Shown here piece after piece: positions 1 through 5,983 of a DNA stretch of 11,399 nucleotides (within the stretch, counting starts at the first letter, position 1; each line of letters opens with the position of its first letter). The notes under the pieces are model-generated. The model made no database searches, was not told where the DNA came from, and saw only the letters and a list, made by a program, of their open reading frames with translations. The stretch is from Thioalkalivibrio sp. GTDB taxonomy: Bacteria; Pseudomonadota; Gammaproteobacteria; Ectothiorhodospirales; Ectothiorhodospiraceae. A program made the translations under genes and the position numbers. The stretch covers positions 1-11,399 of the forward strand of contig SLHN01000065.1 in assembly GCA_007136145.1 (NCBI GenBank), given 5' to 3'.

Positions 1-2
1 CA

Positions 3-953
3 GGTTATCCGTCGATTGCCCGGATTCATTCGCTGTCCGCGGGGTTGCGCGAGCAGTTCCGGGGGCACTTCTGGGCCGAGGAAAAAATCGACGGCTACAA
101 CGTCCGCATCCTCAGCCATCAGGGACGAGCGTATGCTTTCAGCCGCGGTGGCTTCGTCTGCCCGTTCAGTACCGACCGCCTGCCGGATCTGATGCCAATG
201 TCGGTGTTTGATGCCGAGCCGGATCTGGTCCTGTGTGCCGAAATCGCCGGGCCGGAGAACCCGTACCTCGAAGGCTCGCCACCGCACATCGAACGGGATG
301 TGCGGCTCTTCATCTTCGATATGCTACGCAAGGGTCAACCGGGCTTCCTGCCCCAGAATGCGAAGATGCGGTTGCTCGAACAGCACAGCCTGCCTGCCAC
401 CCGCATCTTCGGCCGTTTCCGCTCCACCGAGGTCGAACCCCTGCGCATGTTGATCCTGCAACTCGATGGCGAGGGCGCCGAAGGCCTGGTTCTGAAGGCG
501 GAGGTGGACGGAAACCGCGCCAAGTACGTGACTGGCCGCTCGAACGTCACCGACATCCAGGTGTGCAGCGCACAGCTGCTGGATCTGCCACCGGAATACT
601 TCACCAACCGCCTGATGCGTCTGGCCCTGTTCGTGACCGAACACAGCCAGCAGGGAAACCCCGAACTGGAACGAAGCCTCGGCCAGGCGTTCCTGCAGGG
701 CCTCGACCAAGCGGTGGAACGCAGCCGTGACAGCGGGCGGGTGCATCACCGCTACCGCTGCCGGTTTCGGGAACGGCGCAATGCCCTGCATTTCATCGAA
801 CACATGGCCGCGACCGGCGGGCAACGCGTGCGCATGGCGCCCGGGGTGCCACGTCAGGAAGACGGCTATTGGACGGTTGAATTCGACCGTGTGTTCGACC
901 GCATGACGGGGACATTATCCACTGCTCTGTCCGGTGCCGTGCAATTCGACTGA
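3..953 (+). CDS. Rnl3-type (Pab1020 family) ATP-dependent RNA ligase, 5' partial
   Basis: This is the 3' portion of an ATP-dependent RNA ligase of the archaeal Rnl3/Pab1020 family. The family adenylates itself on a lysine and joins RNA ends. The reading frame is open from the left edge and already reads family-like sequence (GYPSIARIHSL) before the TTG at 45, so the true start lies outside the window. Nucleotidyl-transferase motifs appear in order: motif I EEKIDGYNVR with the adenylated Lys in the codon at 84-86, then LCAEIAGPENPY (motif III region), LFIFDML (IIIa), EGLVLKA (IV) and KYVT (V). About 120 residues of helical C-terminal domain follow; in this family that region mediates dimerisation. 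It faces the PIN-domain partner gene, 18 bp away in convergent orientation, which supports the family call. What is seen: the motifs and the neighbour. What is inferred: a role in RNA repair or circularisation. The natural substrate is not known from sequence. Confidence 0.9.
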   Translation, partial: GYPSIARIHSLSAGLREQFRGHFWAEEKIDGYNVRILSHQGRAYAFSRGGFVCPFSTDRLPDLMPMSVFDAEPDLVLCAEIAGPENPYLEGSPPHIERDVRLFIFDMLRKGQPGFLPQNAKMRLLEQHSLPATRIFGRFRSTEVEPLRMLILQLDGEGAEGLVLKAEVDGNRAKYVTGRSNVTDIQVCSAQLLDLPPEYFTNRLMRLALFVTEHSQQGNPELERSLGQAFLQGLDQAVERSRDSGRVHHRYRCRFRERRNALHFIEHMAATGGQRVRMAPGVPRQEDGYWTVEFDRVFDRMTGTLSTALSGAVQFD

Positions 954-954
954 A

Positions 955-981
955 CGCCGGCCCTGTCTGCATCAACCGGCG
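955..981. terminator. Hairpin between the two convergent stop codons
   Basis: The inverted repeat CGCCGG (955-960) / CCGGCG (976-981) has a 15-base loop. It begins just past the RNA ligase stop and its right arm overlaps the last codons of the PIN gene. It has no T-tract on either side, so it is only a weak candidate for a bidirectional terminator. Confidence 0.25.
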
Positions 982-1571
982 GCGGAACCAGTGAGATTCC
1001 CATCCGCAAGGTTCTCCATCACCTGGCGCAGATAGTCAGCCGTGACCAGCTTGATTCCCATGCGATTGCCGAGCTTGCGCATTCCCTGATCCGCGCTTGC
1101 GAGTTCGGCGTCCAGCTCCAGTGCCAGGAGCACGGCGTCGACATCCTCGCGCGAGTCGACCAGACCCTTGCGCATTGCCTCGCGAAACCGCTCCCGCAGT
1201 TGGGTGATGATCTCCGGTGGCATGTCAGTAGCCGCCCCGGCACGCTTGGTGTGCTCCTCGGCGATCCGCAGACCACGGTCGATCCGATGGCGGACCTCGT
1301 CGATGAACTCATAGAGGATGTCGCTGGGAATCGTCAACGTGAAACGGCGCGGAGACCGTATCCAGACCACGGTCTCGAAATCCGCCGCCAGCTCTTCAAG
1401 ATCCCGCATGGTGCGGAACTCCTCGTACACCGACAGAGGCATATAGAACTCCGCCGGGCAGCGGCACGCCAGACGCAGGAAAGTCCGCAAGCCCTCCCTG
1501 GGGTCATCGCCGAACTGACTGAACACATGGGGGTTGGTAAAAAGACTGGTATCCAGAACGAAGCGGCGCAT
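972..1571 (-). CDS. PIN-domain RNA ligase partner protein (MJ_0950/UPF0278 family)
   Basis: A 199-residue protein starting MRRFVLDTSLF, the classic beta-strand plus Asp opening of a PIN-fold nuclease. Candidate metal-binding acids are D7, E50/E51, D143/D145 and D154/D161 (in DVDAVLLALELDAELASADQG). The C-terminal strand GIKLVTADYL also fits the PIN fold. The start at 1571 is chosen because the PIN core begins there and an AGGA lies 7 bases upstream; a longer reading from 1616 adds 15 non-family residues. Known of the family: 'RNA ligase partner' proteins occur in nearly the same genomes as Pab1020-type RNA ligases, mostly archaea and a few bacteria. The adjacent convergent RNA ligase matches that. 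Inferred: an RNase or RNA-binding PIN protein acting in the same RNA repair or processing route. Nuclease activity has not been shown from sequence, and a VapC-like toxin is the less likely alternative because no antitoxin gene is adjacent. Confidence 0.85.
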   Translation of the reverse strand: MRRFVLDTSLFTNPHVFSQFGDDPREGLRTFLRLACRCPAEFYMPLSVYEEFRTMRDLEELAADFETVVWIRSPRRFTLTIPSDILYEFIDEVRHRIDRGLRIAEEHTKRAGAATDMPPEIITQLRERFREAMRKGLVDSREDVDAVLLALELDAELASADQGMRKLGNRMGIKLVTADYLRQVMENLADGNLTGSAAG

Positions 1572-1674
1572 GGATGCATCCTGTCTACACTGGAAGTTCA
1601 TCATGGTCGGACCCATCGGGACGCGTCAACTCGGAACGTGGACCAGCACGGATGAAGCGCGTACCCTCGCAACC

Positions 1675-1709
1675 CTGCCCGCCTGCGATGGTCAACTGCA
1701 GGCAGGCAG
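1675..1709 (+). promoter_or_regulatory. Leader hairpin before methyltransferase RBS
   Basis: A 12-position stem pairs 1675-1686 (CTGCCCGCCTGC) with 1698-1709 (GCAGGCAGGCAG) with a single C/A mismatch, enclosing an 11-base loop. The GGAGAGG ribosome binding site begins five bases after the stem. It could be a translational control element or a palindromic operator for the divergent promoters; the sequence does not decide between them. Confidence 0.45.
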
Positions 1710-1726
1710 CAACGGAGAGGCATGGC

Positions 1727-2332
1727 ATGCGCGGGATCGAACACATTCCATGGCTGTACGACGCACTGATGAGTGCGATGGACGTCACGGGTTTCTCGCG
1801 CTGGCGACGCAAACTGGTCGGCACGGTCGAGAACCGGATCCTCGAGGTGGGCTGTGGCACGGGGCGCAACCTGCCGTTGTACCCGCCGGGCAGTGAAGTG
1901 GTCGCACTGGACCCCGACTTCGCGGCGCTTCGCCGCGCCCGCCGACGGTCTCCGGGAACGCTTCTGGTCGTCGCCCGGGCCGAAGCGATGCCCTTCCCCG
2001 CCGACCATTTCCAGACCGTGGTCAGTGGGCTGGTCTTCTGCAGCGTGCAGGACCCGGCCGCGGGCCTGGCGGAAATCGGGCGCGTGCTGCATCCGGAAGG
2101 GCAACTGCGCATGATCGAGCACGTCCGCCACAGCCACCCGACCCTGGCACGGATACAGGACGGCGTTCAACCCATGTGGACCTGGGTAACCGGCGGTTGC
2201 CATCCGAACCGCGACACCGAGGCCGCGGTTGAGCGCGCCGGTTTCAGGATCGATCCCGAGGATCGCGTGGCCCGTGGCGTCATGCGTCGCTTCTCGGCCC
2301 GCCTGGTCAAGCCGCGAGACCCGACTCGCTGA
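1727..2332 (+). CDS. Class I SAM-dependent methyltransferase, METTL7-like
   Basis: A 201-residue single-domain methyltransferase of the Methyltransf_11 type. SAM-binding motif I is ILEVGCGTGRN (residues 38-48), the acidic ribose-contact strand is VVALDPD (58-64), motif II/III is AMPFPADHFQTVVSGLVFCSV (about 88-107), and the post-motif strand is LRMIEHV (127-133). The C-terminal section with Q-P-M-W-x-W, GGCHPNRDT and AGF resembles the METTL7/TMT1 group of thiol or lipid methyltransferases, so the substrate may be a small thiol or lipid. That is inference, and UbiE-like quinone methylation is an alternative. The start at 1727 has GGAGAGG (1714-1720) at good spacing. The upstream in-frame extension to 1574 runs through the divergent promoter region and is rejected. 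There is no obvious membrane anchor, although METTL7 proteins usually have one. It is divergent from the PIN gene and does not appear to be in an operon. Confidence 0.85.
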   Translation: MRGIEHIPWLYDALMSAMDVTGFSRWRRKLVGTVENRILEVGCGTGRNLPLYPPGSEVVALDPDFAALRRARRRSPGTLLVVARAEAMPFPADHFQTVVSGLVFCSVQDPAAGLAEIGRVLHPEGQLRMIEHVRHSHPTLARIQDGVQPMWTWVTGGCHPNRDTEAAVERAGFRIDPEDRVARGVMRRFSARLVKPRDPTR

Positions 2333-2514
2333 CCACCACCACCACCGATCAAACCTGTGCAGGCTTCACGGCCACTCCCTGCACTTCAGCATCGTGACCA
2401 GAAAATCGCTGGGCTCCGTCCGATGGACATGGTCAACGGTAGCGTAGCGTTCATCCCGGTTGATTCGCTGCTCTCCGCGGGCCGCGCCCCAAACATCCCG
2501 ACACGTATCCCGAT

Positions 2515-2530
2515 GAGTCGCTCACGACTC
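2515..2530 (-). terminator. Small hairpin at the deacetylase stop codon
   Basis: GAGTCG (2515-2520) and CGACTC (2525-2530) form a perfect 6-bp stem with the 4-base loop CTCA, and the TGA stop of the leftward gene sits in the loop. No T-run follows. It may only aid mRNA 3'-end stability. Confidence 0.2.
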
Positions 2531-3451
2531 CGCCAGCACCTTCAGATGGATGGCAACACTCCGTCCCAAGGCGGAGAGGTTGTATCCACCTTCGAGCGTC
2601 GACACCAACCGCCCCTCGCAGTGGCGCCCGGCGAGGCCATACAACTGCCGGGTCAGCCATTCGTAATCGGCCTCTACCAGCCGGAAATTCGCCATGTCGT
2701 CTTCCAGATGGCCATCGAAGCCGGCGGACACCAGGATCAATTCCGGCTGGAACGCCTCCAGCGCCGGAAGCCACCGCTGCTCCACCGCGCTGCGCAGCGC
2801 GGCGCCATCGGTATCGCGTGGCAACGGCAGGTTCAGCACGTTCTCGCTGCGGGTATCGGCACCGGTGTGGGGATAAAACGGGTGCTGAAAACTCGAACAG
2901 AACAGAACCCGGCCGTCGTCGCGAAAGATATCCTCGGTGCCATTCCCATGGTGCACGTCGAAATCGACGATCGCCACCCGCGACAGCCCGTGCACCTCCA
3001 GTGCATGGGCCGCGCCGACCGCGACGTTGTTGAACAGACAGAACCCCATGCCGTAGTCGCGCCCCGCGTGATGACCGGGAGGACGCACCGCGCAGAAAGC
3101 CGTATGCGTGGAGTTCTCGAGCACGAGATCGACCCCCAGAATCACCGCGCCGGCGGCCCTTTGCGCCGCTTTCAGGCTGTGCTCACCAACATAGGTATCA
3201 CCACCATCCAGCGTCGCCCAGCGCCCAGTCTCCGGAACTCCGGCCTCCAGGGCGTCGATGTATTCGGCATCGTGTACGCGTAGCAACTGCTCGCGCGTGA
3301 CCAGCGGCGCCTCCCGGTGGCGCAGCCAGGGCTCGACACCGGACGCGATCAACTGGTCGTCGATTGCCGCCAGCCGCTCCGGACACTCCGGATGGCTCGA
3401 CGGCGCCCGGTGCAGCGCGCAATCAGGATGGGAAATGAAAAAAGTCTTCAT
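2522..3451 (-). CDS. Histone deacetylase family (AcuC-like) zinc hydrolase
   Basis: A complete 309-residue protein of the HDAC/AcuC/acetylpolyamine amidohydrolase superfamily. These enzymes use zinc to remove acyl groups from lysines, polyamines or similar amides. The catalytic set is intact: tandem histidines H127-H128 in RPPGHHAG, Zn ligands D165 and H167 in DFDVHHGNG, Zn ligand D246 in SAGFD, and transition-state Tyr290 in LEGGY. HPECPERL near the N-terminus and GFCLFNNVA are also family signatures. The start at 3451 (MKTFFISH) matches the usual family N-terminus; the extension to 3493 adds 14 unrelated residues. It shares an upstream region with the divergent phospholipase-like gene. A Pat-type acetyltransferase encoded about 4 kb away makes protein deacylation plausible, by analogy with AcuC reversing acetylation of acetyl-CoA synthetase. 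Acetylpolyamine or other amide substrates cannot be excluded. The enzyme is likely cytoplasmic, with no signal peptide. Confidence 0.92.
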   Translation of the reverse strand: MKTFFISHPDCALHRAPSSHPECPERLAAIDDQLIASGVEPWLRHREAPLVTREQLLRVHDAEYIDALEAGVPETGRWATLDGGDTYVGEHSLKAAQRAAGAVILGVDLVLENSTHTAFCAVRPPGHHAGRDYGMGFCLFNNVAVGAAHALEVHGLSRVAIVDFDVHHGNGTEDIFRDDGRVLFCSSFQHPFYPHTGADTRSENVLNLPLPRDTDGAALRSAVEQRWLPALEAFQPELILVSAGFDGHLEDDMANFRLVEADYEWLTRQLYGLAGRHCEGRLVSTLEGGYNLSALGRSVAIHLKVLAES

Positions 3452-3739
3452 GTCGTTAGCCCCCGGAAGCGGGAACCCCCGATACGGACCCACCGCCGGG
3501 CCAGCACCGGACCGCTTCGCCCACCATTACAACAGGACCCGACCCACAAGTCTTATTGCACTGCCGCAAGCCCGCTCCAAACGAGATCCAGATCCTCGGG
3601 AACCGAACCGGAAGACGGGTGCGCCCCGGTGGCGCAACCACTCATCGGAAAATCTCCGGTGTCACGGTTGCTGGACCCGTCGTAACCGCCTCGGCACACT
3701 GTGGGTCCGGTTCATCCGCAGATCGACGATGTCCCAAGT
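3452..3739. other. Divergent intergenic region, deacetylase / PLD gene
   Basis: These 288 bases lie between two divergent genes and must hold both promoters. I see no convincing sigma-70 -35/-10 pair. It contains the first copy of the 37-bp shared element (3533-3569). It also has a small hairpin TGCGCC/GGCGCA (3620-3636) and a spaced inverted repeat GGACCC (3673-3678) / GGGTCC (3703-3708). Confidence 0.6.
3533..3569 (+). repeat. 37-bp shared intergenic element, copy 1
   Basis: Matches 7603-7639 at 33 of 37 positions without gaps, by manual alignment. The left block is CAGGACCCGA and the right block is TATTGCACTGCCGCAA, which contains the inverted repeat TTGC-N6-GCAA (3556-3569). Weaker similarity (CCCGCTCCA against CCCGCGCCA) continues after a one-base shift. 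It lies about 80 bases upstream of the deacetylase start and 170 upstream of the PLD start. It may be a regulator site or a small dispersed repeat. Confidence 0.7.
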
Positions 3740-5194
3740 ATGACCATGCCACGTTGGCTCCTTGAAAGGCCAGGCCGCGCGCTGGTGCTCAGCCTGCTCG
3801 TTGTCTATCTCGCCACTGGCGCCTACCACGTCTGGAAACCCCTTCCTGACGGGCTCGATGTGGCCAAGCCTTACCGCGCTGCCGAATCCATCGAATTTCT
3901 CGCCGATTCGACCTGGGTGGATTCTCAAGGCGACCAACACACCGAGCACGAGATATTCGATGCGGCGATGGAGATGATCGCGCAGGCACAGTCGCTCGTG
4001 GTCGCGGATTTCTTTCTGGTGAACGAGTTTGCCGGCGATGCCCACGAAGCCTTCCGGCCACTTTCGAGCGAGTTTATCCAAAGCATGGCGGAACGCCGTA
4101 CCCAAATGCCCGAGCTCGAGGCATTGCTGATCACCGACCCGCTCAACACGCTGTACGGCGGCATCCCGCAACCCCTGTTCTCCACACTGGAGACACATGG
4201 AATCCCGGTGGTCGAGACCGATCTGCGAAAGTTGCGCGACCCCAACCCCCTGTGGTCGGCCGCCTGGAGGATCTGCTGTCAATGGTTTGGCAACAACCAG
4301 CACGAGGGGTGGCTGCCGAACCCGGTCGGCGAAACACCCGTCAGCCTGCGCACCTATCTCGCGCTTCTGAACTTCAAGGCAAATCACCGCAAGACCCTGG
4401 TCACCGATGGGCCAGACGGCTGGACCGGACTGGTAACCTCGGGAAACCCGCATGACGCCAGCAGCCGGCACGACAATATCGCGGTGCGTTTCCATGGCGA
4501 CGCAGCGTTGGATCTGCTGCACACCGAGAGGGCGGTCGTGGAGTTCTCAGACGGCACCCCGCTCGCCTTTCCGGATCCCGTAGGCACCAGCACAGGGATC
4601 GACACGAAGGCCCGAATCCGAATCCTGACCGAATCGCGCATCCGCGATGCGGCGCTGGAAATGATCGATTCGGCAAGTCACGGGGATCGGCTCGACCTGC
4701 TGATGTTCTACCTGTCCCACCGTGACATCGTGGGGGCCTTGCTGGACGCCCGGGAGCGAGGGGTCGCGCTGCGGGTTCTTCTCGATCCGAACCACGACGC
4801 CTTCGGTCGGGAAAAACGCGGCATCCCCAACCGGCAGGTGGCGCTGGAACTGCACTCGAACGGCGTGCCGGTACGCTGGTGCAACACGTCAGGCGAGCAA
4901 TGCCACGCGAAGATGCTCCTTTACCGTGCCGCCAATGGCCACGCGACATTGCTCGCGGGCTCAGCGAACTTCACCCGGCGCAACCTCGACAATTTCAACC
5001 TGGAAACCAACGTTCAGGTCCGGGCAGACGAGACCACCCCCGTGATCGCCGATGCCGCGGAATTTTTCGAGACCCGCTGGCACAACGAGCCCGACCGTAT
5101 CCACAGCCTCCCCTATCGCGCATACGCCGACGAGTCCCGGCCGCGGTACTGGCGCTACCGCCTGATGGAGGCCACCGGTCTGTCTTCGTTCTGA
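3740..5194 (+). CDS. Membrane-anchored phospholipase D superfamily protein
   Basis: A 484-residue protein with two PLD phosphodiesterase half-sites. The first, at about residue 216, is NHRKTLVTDG followed by TSGNPHDAS (H216, K218, D223). The second, at about 389, is CHAKMLLYR followed by AGSANFT (H389, K391), where Arg stands in the usual Asp position. A hydrophobic stretch at residues 14-29 (ALVLSLLVVYLATGAY) after a basic N-terminus predicts a signal anchor, placing the catalytic part in the periplasm. PLD enzymes transfer phosphatidyl groups or cleave phosphodiesters, so cardiolipin synthase, phospholipase and nuclease are all possible. The length fits cardiolipin-synthase-like proteins, but only one membrane segment is seen. 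The start at 3740 is preferred because it places the basic residues just ahead of the anchor. The alternatives are ATG at 3746 and GTG at 3701, and no site has a strong ribosome binding sequence. It is apparently monocistronic. Confidence 0.85.
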   Translation: MTMPRWLLERPGRALVLSLLVVYLATGAYHVWKPLPDGLDVAKPYRAAESIEFLADSTWVDSQGDQHTEHEIFDAAMEMIAQAQSLVVADFFLVNEFAGDAHEAFRPLSSEFIQSMAERRTQMPELEALLITDPLNTLYGGIPQPLFSTLETHGIPVVETDLRKLRDPNPLWSAAWRICCQWFGNNQHEGWLPNPVGETPVSLRTYLALLNFKANHRKTLVTDGPDGWTGLVTSGNPHDASSRHDNIAVRFHGDAALDLLHTERAVVEFSDGTPLAFPDPVGTSTGIDTKARIRILTESRIRDAALEMIDSASHGDRLDLLMFYLSHRDIVGALLDARERGVALRVLLDPNHDAFGREKRGIPNRQVALELHSNGVPVRWCNTSGEQCHAKMLLYRAANGHATLLAGSANFTRRNLDNFNLETNVQVRADETTPVIADAAEFFETRWHNEPDRIHSLPYRAYADESRPRYWRYRLMEATGLSSF

Positions 5195-5238
5195 CCCGCC
5201 ACCGACGCCTACCGTTTGACCAGGTCGCAGTGAGGTCA

Positions 5239-5361
5239 CTAGACCACGGAGCGTTCGCGGATCACCTGCCTGCGCTCAAGGAATTCCTCACGGGTGATCC
5301 GCCCCTCCTCGAGATCCTTTTCGAGTTGCTGGAGCGCCTTCCCGTGCTGGTACTCCTCGCA
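5239..5361 (-). pseudogene. SHOCT-like C-terminal fragment, gene remnant
   Basis: The last 40 codons of a leftward frame read ALQQLEKDLEEGRITREEF and onward, the pattern of the SHOCT/short C-terminal domain (leucine-rich helix, then G-x-I-T-x-E-E-F). No ATG, GTG or TTG start with a ribosome binding site precedes this segment. The same frame extends to a TTG at 5490, but that part passes through a repeat, a hairpin and the end of the dioxygenase beta gene and looks non-coding. The fragment abuts the 16-bp repeat at 5359, suggesting the 5' part was lost or replaced. A genuine very short protein with a non-standard start is the alternative. Confidence 0.35.
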
Positions 5362-5374
5362 GCCTGTCGGACTC
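5359..5374 (+). repeat. 16-bp repeat GCAGCCTGTCGGACTC, copy 1
   Basis: Identical to 10361-10376. This copy also forms the stem GCAGCC (5359-5364) / GGCTGC (5376-5381) with an 11-base loop. Both copies are extragenic and close to gene ends, which suggests a REP-like dispersed repeat. Confidence 0.55.
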
Positions 5375-5416
5375 GGGCTGCTCCGCGCCGCCCACGGTCG
5401 CGCCGCCCGGTTACGA

Positions 5417-5444
5417 GAGGGGCCGGCACTCAAGCCGACCCCTC
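5417..5444 (-). terminator. Hairpin downstream of dioxygenase operon
   Basis: GAGGGGCCGGC (5417-5427) pairs with GCCGACCCCTC (5434-5444). In the leftward transcript this is an 11-bp stem with one G-U pair and a 6-base loop. It begins 22 bases past the beta-subunit stop codon, where a terminator is expected. No run of U follows, so intrinsic termination would be weak, and 3'-end stabilisation is an alternative. Confidence 0.5.
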
Positions 5445-5465
5445 CCAAGTTGGTCCGAAACCCTT

Positions 5466-5930
5466 TCAGAAAGGAACGTGGTACCCCCAACCCAGGTCGC
5501 GGGTATCGAGCTTCACGTGCCGGTTCAATAGCACGGGTTGCTCACCTTTCAGCGAAACCGTATCCAGATATTTGCCTACGGCGAACAGCTCGGTATGGCC
5601 CCCGTTCAGTGCTGTCTTGAAGATCTGCAGTCTGGTCACCACATCCGCCTGTTTGTGGTCATCATCAATGCGTACCTTGTACACGATCGCATTTCGCGTG
5701 AGCGGATTGCGATCGCTATTGTGCTTGGGCAGCGTCTTGAAGAGTTCCTCGATCTCGGACCGCCCATGGTCGAGCCAGGCCATTTCGCGTTTCACCTCCG
5801 GACTGTAGGCGCTAAGCTTGTAGGTAAAATCCGGCGCGCAAAGCGCCATGTACCCATCATAGTCGTTATCATCCAGGACCAGACAGGAGTCATAGATCAA
5901 CTCCTCGATACTTCCGCGATTCGTGCTCAT
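5466..5930 (-). CDS. Ring-hydroxylating dioxygenase beta subunit
   Basis: A 154-residue protein of the NTF2-like fold typical of the small (beta) subunit of aromatic-ring-hydroxylating dioxygenases. Family traits visible are an N-terminal helix with an acidic loop (LIYDSCLVLDDNDYDGYMAL), a mid-section with RNAIVYKVRID, a strand with ADVVTRLQIFKTALNGG, the usual GKYLDTV, and a basic strand LLNRHVKLDTRDLG near the C-terminus. The beta subunit has no redox centre; in the family it stabilises an alpha3-beta3 hexamer. The start at 5930 is chosen because GGAG lies 8 bases upstream; an extension to 6053 would overlap the alpha gene and add non-family residues. It lies 53 bases downstream of the alpha gene on the same strand and is almost certainly cotranscribed. 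It ends before a hairpin (5417-5444). The substrate cannot be read from this subunit. Confidence 0.9.
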   Translation of the reverse strand: MSTNRGSIEELIYDSCLVLDDNDYDGYMALCAPDFTYKLSAYSPEVKREMAWLDHGRSEIEELFKTLPKHNSDRNPLTRNAIVYKVRIDDDHKQADVVTRLQIFKTALNGGHTELFAVGKYLDTVSLKGEQPVLLNRHVKLDTRDLGWGYHVPF

Positions 5931-5983
5931 GTTAGGTTCTCCGTGTGGATTCTGACTTATGTGATCAGTGCGTACGCCGGAAC

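Noticed and set aside
1574..1726. Longer methyltransferase start at 1574
   Set aside because: The extra residues cross the divergent promoter region and the hairpin; the start at 1727 has GGAGAGG at ideal spacing.
2332..2346. Five tandem ACC units after the methyltransferase stop
   Set aside because: Too short to be a meaningful microsatellite in GC-rich DNA, with no link to a gene feature.
2357..3283. 308-residue rightward open frame over the deacetylase
   Set aside because: It is antisense to a gene with a full catalytic set and has no family features of its own.
3486..3708. Several GGACCC hexamers in the deacetylase/PLD intergenic region
   Set aside because: The hexamer also appears in coding parts and other intergenic regions of this GC-rich window, so clustering is not convincing as separate operator sites.
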